Shown: positions 35,390 to 45,345 of the stretch, piece by piece
Numbering within the stretch: the stretch's first letter is position 1
Layout: each line of letters starts with the position of its first letter
DNA from: Rhodamnia argentea
Lineage: Eukaryota > Streptophyta > Magnoliopsida > Myrtales > Myrtaceae
Assembly: GCF_020921035.1 (NCBI RefSeq)
Contig: NC_063155.1
Coordinates: forward strand, 31,489,294 to 31,553,293
Length of the DNA stretch: 64,000 bases
Direction of reading: 5' to 3'
The notes under the pieces: model-generated
What the model saw: only the letters and a program-made list of their open reading frames with translations
What the model was told of the DNA's origin: nothing
Database searches by the model: none
Translations under genes and position numbers: made by a program

Positions 35390-35905
35390 TACTACCCTTG
35401 TTTTTGAATTAGAAAGTGTTCCTTTCATTCTTAGATAGCTTCTTTTCAATGGGGTTTCTTCTTTATCAGTGAATATTTTAGTAAAAGATATAACTTTTTG
35501 GAATTAAAATTTATTCGTTTTAAAGTAAGTGCATAAGTCAACGAGAAAATTCATTACATGTCTAAATTCTAATAAATCAAGATAACCATTCGTTCCCATA
35601 TAACTAACTATTATATGTTCTTCCACCATGAGAGTGGTTGATTGGGATTGTTTAAACTATTCACGTAATTATTGATCTCTTGCCAATCGATTCCAGCTAC
35701 TGTTTCATGGCCGTATTTTGAGCTGCAAATCCTACTCTAGAAACAGAAATACCCACATTAATAGTAGGCCTGATTCCAACGTTGAATAGATCGGCTAATA
35801 AGAATATTTGTTCATTTGTAATGGAAACTGCATTAATATAAATGAAAGCCGAAACATCTTCCAAATGGATCTCCACTATTGGTAATAAACTGAATTGTAG
35901 GAGAA
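35390..35905 (-). pseudogene. atpA: Plastid atpA 3' fragment (NUPT), copy 1
   Basis: Read on the minus strand: [20 protein letters not shown], then [20 protein letters not shown] and the equivalents of LKQSQSAPLTVEEQ, GTNGYLD and, near 35400, KEAI. This is the C-terminal third of the plastid ATP synthase CF1 alpha subunit. About 95 bp around the 'AGKSKLELAQF' portion are deleted relative to copy 2 (40204-40575), and stops and frameshifts occur. It lies upstream of the dioxygenase gene in both tandem units. Confidence 0.88.
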
Positions 35906-36134
35906 AGGTGAGATTTTTAGCGAAGCAGAACAATCCAGAGATAAACGGGCGCTTTAAGCCCTCAAGTTGAAGGGCAGGCCTACATATGACGGGGCCCGGC
36001 AGCGGCGATGGGCTTTGAGCCTCCTTGCGGAGCAGCTTGAGAGTCAGACAAGTTCTTTGTGGCAGACGTGTGGAGAACATGAAATGTCAAATGCCAAAGG
36101 AAGATGTCCATGCATACCACACTTGTGAACACGT

Positions 36135-37468
36135 GTTGGATCTAGACCTGCTAAACAGGTAGGTTGGATTGGATATGGGTCGGATCATAATTGATTTGAC
36201 TCAAATTGACCAATTAACCCGTTTATGATCCATTTATTTCAATGCAATTTGTTTGACCCATACCTGACTCGATTCATACCTAATCCGGCTCATATTGTTA
36301 AAACGTTTCATATTTAATTCAATTTAAAAAAATTTATCTCTTGTAAATTTTTTTAAAAATTATATTATATTTTTTAAAAATAACATAAAAGAATCTGAAT
36401 TTTTTATTTTTTCTTTATCTTTTACCTTTTGTTTTCCTTCGGAGTCCAGCGAGGGTCGCCGGTCATAGGCTAGCCGCTCGTCCAGCAGCGCCGCGGCTCA
36501 ACAGCGCCACTGCGACAACTAACACACCACAGACACTCTGGACTGGTACTTGTACAAATTTCCCTCCGCCCCTTCCTCCGCGCCGGCACCACCCTGAACC
36601 ACCGCGGCTCAACAGCTCCACGACTAGCATCACTCCGGCAACCAGCAAGCCAGAGACACTCTCGACTGGTACTTTTACAAATTTCCCTCTGCTACTTTCT
36701 CCCGCCGGCACCACCCTGAACCGCTGCAGCCCCGACCAACAATGTTGACTCTGAAATAGCAAATCGCTGCCGCTTGAGACAGAATCCACAAATTATCAAA
36801 AGGAAAGCTGCAGTAATCAACCCTTGGAAATCCAAAAGAAGATGCTTAATGTATATTGCAAAAGCATTGCGCTCAAATCCAGGTTGTGGACCGAAGTACA
36901 CCCATTAGTCGTCCTCCTCCTCCTCCTCCTCCCCTCTTCTATCGAGTGGCTCTTCGGATCATCAATGTAGAATTGAAAATATATTGCTTCGACAACACAT
37001 TGATCGAATCTGAAAGGTTAAGGCTCGGTTATAGGCGAAGAGCGAGCCCTCGATTACCTAGGGTCTGATTCGCTTTTGGGTTTCCACCAGATCTTATTGA
37101 TGCTTCGTGAAGGACCTCCGCTCGCCGGAAATCTCCAAGCTCCTCCGCTCATCCTCTCGCACAAGTTTGTGCGAGAGACGGCGAGGCTGAGGCGCGAGCT
37201 AGAAGCGACTGGAGCTAGGTTAGAGGAAGAGAAGAGGACGACCAGCGAGAAGGAGAGAGCGCAGAGGGAGAGAGAAGAGAGTCAGGCCTAGTGGGTTGCA
37301 AATGGGTTCTAAACAGAACCCATTTGGACTCATTTATTTTAAGCTTTAAATTTTAAAATCCATTAAAAATGGGCTCATTGAATTTGAAGTGACCCATATA
37401 CGATCCATTTAGCAAATATATGGGTCATACGTGGATTTAAGACCCATTTTGACAAGTCTAGTCGGATC
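36135..37468. mobile_element. hAT-like element with 8-bp target duplication
   Basis: A 1318-bp insertion (36143-37460) interrupts the upstream region of dioxygenase copy 1. The terminal inverted repeats are TAGACCTGCTAAAC and, reversed, TAGACTTGTCAAAA. Flanks are GTTGGATC (36135-36142) and GTCGGATC (37461-37468). Copy 2 of the tandem unit has a single GTCGGATC (40866-40873) and no insert, giving the empty site directly. Inside are sub-terminal 'gggtc/gacccat' motifs, an imperfect tandem repeat of about 120 bp (36470-36590, 36590-36720) and a GC-rich piece (36900-37290). No transposase. Confidence 0.75.
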
Positions 37469-37618
37469 GTGGGGATCAGACAGCCCGTCCCCAGAAGTTA
37501 ACTGGACCAGCTCTCTGTCCCTCTCTTGTCTCTCAGGCCTTATCTATTACAGTGTTTGAATTGGCATAATCCATGAGTTGACCCAGATTTCTTTAAGCAG
37601 CCGCTGCCGAACGATACC

Positions 37619-39257
37619 ATGGAGCTGGAGTCGTCATATCCTCCCCTGTTTCGCCGGCTGAGAGACTCGGCCCCAGCCATCGACCCGGACAACGGCTCCC
37701 CGACGGCGAACCCGATCCCTGAGCCGCACCCGATCCCGCTCATAGATCTCCAGCGCTTGGACGTCGAACCTGAGCGACTCGGGGAGGCCTGTCGAGAGTT
37801 GGGGATATTTCGGGTGGTCAACCACGGGGTCCCTCTCGACCTGTTGACCCGACTCAGGAGCCATGCGAGGAGGCTCTTCTCGCTCCCCTTCGAGTCCAAG
37901 CAGGCCTCCTTCACGACCCCGCTGTCCTATTTTTGGGCCACTCCGGTCCTCACGCCGTCCGGGTCGGCCGTCTCGCGAGGCTCTCAGAGCGTGAACTGGG
38001 TGGAGGGTTTGCAGGTGCCGGTCGGTCAACTCTCGCTGTTGGGAGACGGTGACGGCGACGATGACGATGGTGATGACGATGTAGTGACTGTGCTTGCTGG
38101 TTTGAGGTACGCTAACGCCCGTCTCTTTGATCTCGCTGTCCGATTGCATTTTTGGTATTATTGTTGTGGTTTGGTCGGGTTTGGTGGGGCCTTTAGGATT
38201 TGGGCCCTTCTTTTTTTTTACCTTGGGATTAGACGGTCGCATTACTCATTGGATGGTCCCCCGCCAGGAAAGGCAATTGAAAGAGACCACCAGTTTATGC
38301 TCGACCCATGGAATGATTGTCTATATAAATTAAATAGGTCCCGTGATCGATCAATTGTGATAGAATGGGTAAATAATTATTGATTAGTGTAATAGGTAAA
38401 GTATTCTTGTGGATATATTTTCACCATGAGAAGTTAGCGGCTGAGGCGCATTCGCCGCATTGCTCGAATGGATCACCATGTCGCTGGACAATTCAAACCG
38501 AATCACCATAAATTGTCTTGCGATTTTTCGTCATTTGTGAACGAGAAAGTTAAGTGACTAGAAATCGAGAAGTAAACCACTTTTGTTTGTCTCTCTCTGT
38601 AATCTGTATGACTAGGAGTCTGCTCCAAGAGTATGGAGTTCACTTAGCAAGAATCGCTAAGCTCTTATTTCAAGCAATGGCCGACGACTTGAGACTTGAT
38701 CCGACACACTCGAAGAGTTACCTATCTGAGTCAACGGGATTTATACGCTTGTATCGTTACCTGCATTGCTCAAAAGCCGATGGCGACATGTCCGGTATGG
38801 AAGCTCACAGCGATAGTTCGGTGCTCACCATCTTGTGTGAGGATGATGTGGGCGGGCTCGAGTTCTACAAGGATGAGCAATGGATACGAGTACAATCTGC
38901 CCCGGACACTCTGATCGTGAACGTAGGGGATATGTTGCAGGTTTGCCATAACCTCTCCCCAGCGCTGCTCTTTTGCGCAATAAGCTTAATACCAGTCAGA
39001 CACGATCTCCTTTACTTTCTTTTCGGAATTGGCAGGTTATGAGCGACGACAAGTACATAAGTGTGAAGCACAGAGTGAAGGTAAAGAAACCAGAGGATCG
39101 AATCTCGCTTTGCTACTTTGTGTTCCCAGGCCAGGACAGCGTGATCCGAAGCGTAAAGTACAGGCCGTTCACGTACGCCGACTTCCAGGCCCAAGTGCAG
39201 CGAGATGTCAAGACCCTCGGGTTCAAAGTCGGGCTCCCTCGATTCAAGCTTGATTAA
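37619..39257 (+). CDS. 2-oxoglutarate/Fe(II) dioxygenase, GA2ox-like
   Basis: Three exons, 37619-38106, 38616-38940 and 39036-39257, join in phase to 344 residues. The N-terminal DIOX_N region contains IPLIDLQRLDVEP and GIFRVVNHGVPLDLL. The double-stranded beta-helix core carries the iron ligands His227 and Asp229 (EAHSDSSVLTIL) and His283 (SVKHRV), and the 2-oxoglutarate anchor Arg293-x-Ser295. The end DVKTLGFKVGLPRF is typical of gibberellin 2-beta-dioxygenase 8-like enzymes, which inactivate gibberellins; the substrate here is inferred only. Odd: an acidic run (DGDGDDDDGDDD) near residue 145-157. The upstream region contains a hAT-like insertion and an atpA relic. The downstream tandem copy is broken. 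Confidence 0.85.
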
Positions 39258-39664
39258 AGCCCGGCAGTACTAATGAATTGTTCATGTCTTCCCCTTGCTT
39301 GTGTAACGAACAGTTTTCAAAACTCGATCCAAGTAGAAATTCAATGTCCAAGTGGAACTCGTGGTTTGACGTCTAAACACGTCATTGAGTCGGCAAATCA
39401 CATAAGAACACTTGAAAGCGGAATTCTTACTGGGTCATTGCACGCTGAAGCGAACACGATGAGTGCTGGGTTCTCGTCGTATGAGTTTTCTAAGTGAATT
39501 TTCTATGAGACGATTGAGCTTTGGTAAATATCTGAGTAAGGTCTATACCATCATTCCTCGTTGATTTCTTTGATAACTTCTTCTTGTAACGTCAGATTTG
39601 AATTGCAAGAAGATTAATTAGTTTTTGCGTTGTCAGACGACATGTATTTTGAGTTCATGGAGTG

Positions 39665-40203
39665 AATGACAATCTGACTCTATTTCATGGCTAGAAATAG
39701 ATTTTTTGAGCAGAGATATACGTATGATAACATTTAGAAATTTATTTGATAATAACATAAAATTTTTACTTTCCGACCGGTGGGCCTTGACTAGCAGAGG
39801 GCAGTCGGAGATTAGCGGCTGATGAATGATGAAGGGCAAATGGGAGCTAGGGACCGAAGATAGGAGACGGGTGAATGCCGAATGGCGAACGTCGGACAGT
39901 GATTGACGGATGGTGAACAACAGGCTACAACAGGGCACACAAGAGAGGTGACTAGTGATGGGCGACCGACAAGCTGTAGGGACACGAGAGAAGGAGACCA
40001 CACGTGAAAGAGAGGAAATAAGCAATAAAAAGATTTCTTATTTCTATTTCTATTTCTATTTTTGAAATAGAAATGCACAAAACTTTAATTTCTTATTTTT
40101 GGGGAAAAAATTTAACAGGAAAATAGAAAAATGAAATTGTGTTACTAAACAGATTTCTGTTCCAAATTTATTCTTGAAAATAGAAAAATAAAAAAAAAAT
40201 AGA
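39665..40203. repeat. MITE-like DNA separating the two tandem units
   Basis: A non-coding block whose edges share 'atttatttgataataacataaaattttta'- and 'tctgttccaaatttattcttgaaaatag'-type text with 42930-43064 and 47800-47890. A (TTTCTA)n-like tract is at 40030-40070. It cuts the left end of the second atpA relic. Exact limits are uncertain. Confidence 0.4.
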
Positions 40204-40575
40204 ACTGTTGTCATTGTTTGTCTTTCCACCGTGAAAGGGGTTGATTGGGATTTTCCAAGTAATTCACGTAATTGTGGACCTATTGCCAATTGATTCTAGG
40301 TAGCTTTATCGAGATCAGAAGCAAATTTTGCAAAAGCTTCTGCTTTTGCGAATTGCACTAATTTTTATTTTAATATTTTTGCTACTTGTCTCAAAGGCTT
40401 TAATATGAGTTGCAAATCTTACTCTAGAAACAAAAATACCCATATTAATAGCAGATTTGATTCCAACATGAAATATAGCGATTGATAAGAACATTTGTTC
40501 ATATGTAATGAAAAATACTGGGAATATAAGCTGAAAGGATCTTCCAACTGGATCTCCACTATTGGTAATCCACTG
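40204..40575 (-). pseudogene. atpA: Plastid atpA 3' fragment (NUPT), copy 2
   Basis: On the minus strand it reads RSFQLIFPVFFIT, then FHVGIKSAINMGIFVSRVR, the equivalents of the Lys/Glu-rich helix lost in copy 1, and LRELLGKSQSTPFTVE near the left end. Stops and shifts are present. It stands in the same place and orientation relative to the second dioxygenase copy as the first relic does to the first, so the plastid insertion came before the tandem duplication. Confidence 0.85.
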
Positions 40576-41014
40576 AACTGAACTGAACTGTAGGAGAAAG
40601 GTGGGATTTTTGCAGGAGGGAGCAGAACAATCTAGAGATAAACGGGCGCTTTAAAGTTGAAGGGCAGGCCTCTATATGACCTGGCCCGATGGCGGCGACG
40701 GGCTTTGAGCCTGATTGCGAAGCAGCTTGAGGGCCAGACGTTCTCACGTGACGAGAATATGAAATGTCAAATGGCAAAGACCTGTAAGCACGTGTCGGAT
40801 CATGGACATCAGTCGGCGTCAAATGGCGAAGAAAGATGTCAATGCGTACGACACTTGTGCGCACGTGTCGGATCATGGAGATCAGTGGTCCCGACCCCCC
40901 AGAAGTTAACTCGACCATCTCTCTCTCTCTCATGTCTCGCGTATAAAAGTGTACGAATTCGCATGATCCCATGAGTCGGCCCAGATTCTTCAGCCGCCCC
41001 TGCCGAACAATAAC

Positions 41015-42548
41015 ATGGAGGAGCTGGAGGAGTCATAGCCTCCCCTGTTTCGCGAGCTGAGAAACTCGGCCCCTGCCGTCGACCTCGACCGGGACAACGG
41101 CTCCCGGACGATGAACCCGATCCCCGAGCCGGACCCGATCCCGCTCCTCGATCTCCAGCGCTTGGACGTCGAAACCCGAGCGACTTGGAGAGGCCTCGGG
41201 TGGTCAGCCACGGGGTCCCTCTCGATCTGTTTGACCCGACTCAGGAGCCATGCAAGGAGGCTCTTCTCGCTCCCCTTCGAGTCCAAGCAGGCCTCCTTCA
41301 CGACCCCGCTGTCCTATTTTTGGGGCACTCCGGTCCAGACGCCGTCCCTGTCGACCCTCTCGCGAGGCTCTTGGGCCGTGAACTGGGTGGAGGTTTTGCA
41401 CGTGGCGGTCGGTCAACTCTCGCTGTAGGGAGACGGTGATGATGGCGACGATGATGTAGTGACTGCGCTGGCTTGTTTGAGGTTTGGTGGGGCCTTTTGG
41501 ATGTGGGCCCTTCTTCTTTCCTTGGGATTAGACTGTCATATTACTCATTATGGCAGTTTTGGATGTGGGCCCTCGGTCTTTCCTTGGGATTAGACCGTTG
41601 TATTGCTCGTTGCATGAGTCCCCGCCAGGAAAGGCAATTGAAAGAGACCGGTTTAGGTTCAGCCCAACGTATGCATAATTAGGTCCCGCGATCCATCCAT
41701 TGTGATTGAATTGGTTATCCGATAGTACTAGTCTGATTTTCCAAAATGAAAGACATGATGTCGGCAAACGAAATTGGAATTAGCTTAAAAGTTCAGGAAA
41801 AATATTCCGGTGGGTGTAATTTCACCGAGAGAAGTTAAGTGGTTGAGGCGAATGCGCCTCGTCCCCGACTGACTTTATATTAAGTCTTTCGATAGATCAC
41901 CATTTTCCTGAACAATTCATATTAAATCGCCATAAATTGTCTTGCAACTTTCCATTTATGAAGAAGAAAGTTATGAAACCAGAAATCGAAAAAGTAAAAC
42001 TACTTTTGTTTGTCGTTATCTGTTTGACTAGGAGTCTCCTACAGGAGTATGCAGTTCACTTAGCAAGAATCGCCAAGCTCTTGTTTCAAGCCATGGCTGA
42101 AGACCTTAGGCTTGATCGGATACACTCAAAGAGTTATATCTTGGAGTTGATGGGGTTTATACGCTTGCATCGCTACCCGCATTGCTCGAAAGCCGATGGC
42201 GACGTGCCCGGTATGGTAGCCCACAGTGATGGCTCGGTGTGTGAGGGTGAGGTGGGGGGTTGAGCTCTACTAGAACGAGCGATGGATTCGAGTACAACCT
42301 GCCCCCGACTCTCTAATCGGGAACATAGGCGACATGTTGCAGGTTCGACATAACCCCTCCCCCCGGAGCTCTTCTTCGCACTACAAGCTCAATACTGGTT
42401 AGGCATGATTTGCTCTGCTTTCTTTTCGGAATTGGCAGGTTGTGAGCGACGACGAGTACATAAGTGTGAAGCATAGAGCGAAGGCAAAGAAACAAGAGGA
42501 TCGTATCTCGGTATGTTACTTTGTGTTCCTAGACCAGGATAGCGTTTA
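41015..42548 (+). pseudogene. Broken tandem copy of the 2OG dioxygenase
   Basis: Clear homology to 37619-39257 through all three exons (about 41015-41480, 42032-42342, 42439-42548). It is disabled many times: a TAG at the eighth codon (41036-41038), loss of the GEACRELGIF segment with a frameshift near 41180, a TAG at about 41426, shifts and TGA/TAG near 42262, and loss of some 118 bp of exon 3 so that the sequence jumps from FLDQDSV into 3' UTR. The intron holds a direct duplication of about 55 bp (41500-41555, 41556-41612). It cannot encode an enzyme. Confidence 0.88.
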
Positions 42549-42944
42549 CGTACTAATGAATTGTTCATGTCTTCGCCTTGTGTAACGAACAGTTTTCAAA
42601 ACTCGATCCAAGTAGAAACTCAATGTCCAAATAGAACTCGTTGTTTGACATCTAAACATGCAGTTGAGTCAGGCAAGTCGCATTGAACTTGAAAGCGCAA
42701 TTCCTACTCGGTCATTGGTCATTGGTCATTGCGCACTAAAGCAAACTAGATGAGTGTTGGTGTTCTTTCTCTGTAAGTTCTTTATAAGTGAAATATCTAT
42801 GAGAGGATTGAGCTATGGTAAGAGCGTGAACGATAATTATTCTGTTTTTGAGAATTATTTTTGGTTAGAGAATTCGTTCTGTGTTTTAGAATTATTTTTG
42901 GTTAGAGAAACGCATCCGATAAAAACGCAAAATTTCTGTTTTCA

Positions 42945-43064
42945 AAATAGCAATTTGTTTGATAATAGCATAAAATTTTTACGGTTTCAATTATAGGCGG
43001 CCAAAAATAGAAATTCATTTGATAACAGCATAAAATTTTTACAGTTTCAATTATAGGCGGCCGG
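42945..43064. repeat. Direct tandem duplication at the organellar DNA junction
   Basis: Two adjacent copies of a unit of about 62 bp carrying 'catttgataacagcataaaa' and 'caattataggcggcc'. The second copy runs straight into plastid rps12 sequence at 43065. Confidence 0.75.
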
Positions 43065-43190
43065 TGTGAGATATCACATTGTTCGAGGAACCCTAGATGC
43101 TATTGGAGTAAAGGATCGTCAACAAGGGCGTTCTATTGCGTTGTAGATTCTTATCCAAGACTTGTATCATTTGATGATACCATGTTCCAC
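43065..43190 (+). pseudogene. rps12: Plastid rps12 exon-intron fragment
   Basis: GVRYHIVRGTLDAIGVKDRQ then QGRS, followed by the start of the plastid intron ('ttgcgttgtagattcttatccaag'). This is the end of rps12 exon 2 (ribosomal protein S12) plus intron, cut off at about 43190. It is a relic and probably reached the nucleus with or via mitochondrial DNA. Confidence 0.85.
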
Positions 43191-44195
43191 TGATCTAATT
43201 GTTGAATCGGTTGAGCCCCGTAATAATTTCGAGAAAAAAAAAAAGCCGCTCCACGGTGGTAAAGTCTCATCTTGTGTGTTGGCTGAAGTTACAATAATCA
43301 CATTGAACCTTCTAATATGTTCGAAGATCTCGAAATGATCTTCCGGTTCTGACGGACGATAAAGGTAAGGTAAGGGACGGAACCAATGCTGTGTGGATCA
43401 ATTGCAACAAGTCACACACTCATATTTCAGAAATACAAAAAGAAAGAAATTCCACATGATGTAACCCTTTAGGAGTAATCCATTTAATTGGTTAGATCAA
43501 ATTGGTTATGTCTAACATAAGAATATCCTTTTTATATGATCTCCTATAGATATCCAGTAAAAGCCGTAAAGGAGTCAACCACTTAGCGGATTTACGAAAA
43601 CTCTTCTTTAGGCTCTTCCTTTTACAATCATGCAAAAACTTCGGAAGGACCCTCCCGCCGATGCCTATTACGGATACGAAAATAATGGAAAAAATTGGCG
43701 CTACGTTTAAACTTCAAACGATTTAGCTTTAACCATATTAATGGTCCCACATTATTGGTTAATCGAGAATCAAAGTGGATTTACCAATGAGCTTTCGAAA
43801 GTTAGTCTCGATGATCTTGCTCGATCCGGGCTTTATTCCCAACTAGAAAAGATTATGAAAATAGATTGTGGAGACCCAACCTTACTTTCTGGTATACGGA
43901 CCCTCTACGTGCATAATGAAAAAAGAAAGTCACTAACCGAACCTTCAAGTTCGGATAGTGAGAAAGTGAACAAGAAGGCACAATTAGATTCTGCTATCAA
44001 GAGAAGGCTTTTGCACCTCAACATCTAGTTTCCTCTGCTCGCTTGGAGTTTAGGTCAATAGACAGAGGATCACCCTCGAAAAAAATGATGATACTGAACA
44101 CTAAGCCAATCATCGCGTGGGTGGGGAGCACACTACAAATTTCCATCGATCGGACTTTGCCGGGTGTAAAGGAATACGCTGATTAGGCTATGTTG
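43191..44195. other. Organellar-looking DNA with an unassigned open frame
   Basis: A 95-codon frame (43741-44028) begins at ATG, reading MVPHYWLIENQSGFTNELSK and continuing with LSGIRTLYVHNEKR. It has ordinary amino-acid composition and looks once coding. The preceding sequence in a linked frame (DAYYGYENNGKNWRYV, 43650-43710) suggests a longer ancestral protein interrupted by a stop. I cannot name the family. It could be a mitochondrial accessory ORF. Confidence 0.4.
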
Positions 44196-44199
44196 GAAC

Positions 44200-44325
44200 A
44201 TAAGAGAGTAGAATTTCGTGTGTAGGGGTGAAATCCGGAGATCTACGGAGGAAGGCCAAAAGCAAAGGCAGCTCTTTGGGTCCCTACCGACGCTGGTGTG
44301 TGAAAGCATGGGGAGCGAACATGTC
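44200..44325 (+). pseudogene. rrn18: Mitochondrial 18S rRNA fragment (NUMT)
   Basis: Contains GTGTAGGGGTGAAATCCG, GGAGATCTACGGAGGAAG and GTGAAAGCATGGGGAGCGAA, the conserved 690-790 region of small-subunit rRNA in its plant mitochondrial form (compare bacterial GTGTAGCGGTGAAATGCG and GTGCGAAAGCGTGGGGAG). Only about 125 bases are present, so it is not functional. Confidence 0.85.
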
Positions 44326-44700
44326 CCAAAGTTCGCGATCAAAGTCAAGAGGAGTCACAGCATAGAAAGGCGGGCATCTTACTTAGTTGCTCGACCACAT
44401 TGGACTCAATCTTATTGATAATAATCCCTGGCTCTTCTCTTGTTCTAGTTCTTCCTTCATCATCCGAGGGAACAAGAAGAAGATGCCCAATCCCCTAATG
44501 GACTCTTGGCATTCATCTTCCGTGTGAATACGAATCTATCTTTCTTTTTCTCCGTAATCAATCTTCTCATTTACGGCCAACATCTTCTGGAATCTTTTTT
44601 GAGCAAATCTATTTTCGAAAAAAATCGATCTATTTAATAAACCATGATCATGAGCAAGTGCATAAATATACTCTCAAAAAAGAAGTGGGTATAGGAAGTC

Positions 44701-44812
44701 ATGTTATCGAGAAGTCCAGCCTTAGTAGAAGTGGGTACCGACACTGGGTGGACGGTCTATCCGCCCTTAAATGGTATTACCAGCCATTCTGGAGGAGCAG
44801 TTGATTCAACGA
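44701..44812 (+). pseudogene. cox1: Mitochondrial cox1 fragment (NUMT)
   Basis: The frame reads [20 protein letters not shown] then TSHSGGAVD, the strongly conserved segment of cytochrome c oxidase subunit 1, with small changes (e.g. GTDTG, PPLNG). Homology stops at the left arm of the palindrome beginning about 44813. Confidence 0.88.
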
Positions 44813-44931
44813 TGAAATTGTGGAATGGAAGCCGACCTTTTATTTCCTTGGACCACGCAAGAATTCATCGACGACGAATTCTTGCGTGGTCCAAGGAAAT
44901 AAAAGGTCGGCTTCCATTCCACGATTTCATC
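44813..44931. repeat. Near-perfect 55-bp-arm palindrome
   Basis: Left arm ATGAAATTGTGGAATGGAAG ... CACGCAAGAATTC and right arm GAATTCTTGCGTG ... CTTCCATTCCACGATTTCAT are reverse complements over 55 bases with one mismatch (T/C), around a 9-base spacer ATCGACGAC. It joins the cox1 relic to other organellar-type DNA. Confidence 0.9.
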
Positions 44932-45104
44932 TATATTGGATCCTTTCAATTTAGAAATTGAAAATAGACTAGACGACATATGAAATTAAGTGAAGTACTC
45001 CAGATACAAAATATGGAAAGGTGTATCCGCCAGAAGCGTAACCTCGTATTTCTTCTAGAGAATCTCCTAATTTTTCCAGAGCAACTAGAAAGAGATTCTT
45101 TAAC

Positions 45105-45170
45105 CGCGAGACTCAAAATCTCATGCTAAAGAGCATGGACCTCTCAGAGGGATTCGAACCCGGATGAAGG
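45105..45170 (+). pseudogene. trnL-CAA: Chimeric plastid tRNA-Leu(CAA) relic
   Basis: CGCGAGACTCAAAATCTC followed by TGCTAAAGAGCATGGA is the anticodon arm (CAA) and long variable arm of plastid trnL-CAA. The expected 5' half is absent, and the T arm is replaced by CCTCTCAGAGGGATTCGAAC, which looks like the 3' part of another tRNA in the opposite orientation. It cannot fold as a tRNA. Confidence 0.7.
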
Positions 45171-45224
45171 CGCTAATGGCAATCATGGATAAGGTACTAG
45201 TTTTAGTGGGAGACTCCACCGAGA

Positions 45225-45345
45225 ATGTATGAGTCAATGACAAAAGAACCCTATTTAGGGAGTGCAATAGAGAACTTGAGATCCGATGCGAACATTAAGG
45301 TAGATATTCCAGAATTTGAAGGAAGAATGCAACCGTTTGGTTTCA
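45225..45345 (+). pseudogene. Ty3-type retrotransposon gag scrap
   Basis: The frame YLGSAIENLRSDANIKVDIP then EFEGRMQP resembles the start of plant Ty3/Gypsy Gag domains ('IKLxIPxFxGxxxP'), then shifts into unrelated sequence. It is only about 40 codons. Confidence 0.4.

Noticed and set aside
37619..38383. 254-codon single-exon version of the dioxygenase
   Set aside because: Reads through a good donor at 38106/38107 into intron; the spliced form restores the conserved iron-binding domain.
41111..41428. Second dioxygenase copy as an active gene
   Set aside because: An early stop, frameshifts and a truncated last exon make a functional product impossible.
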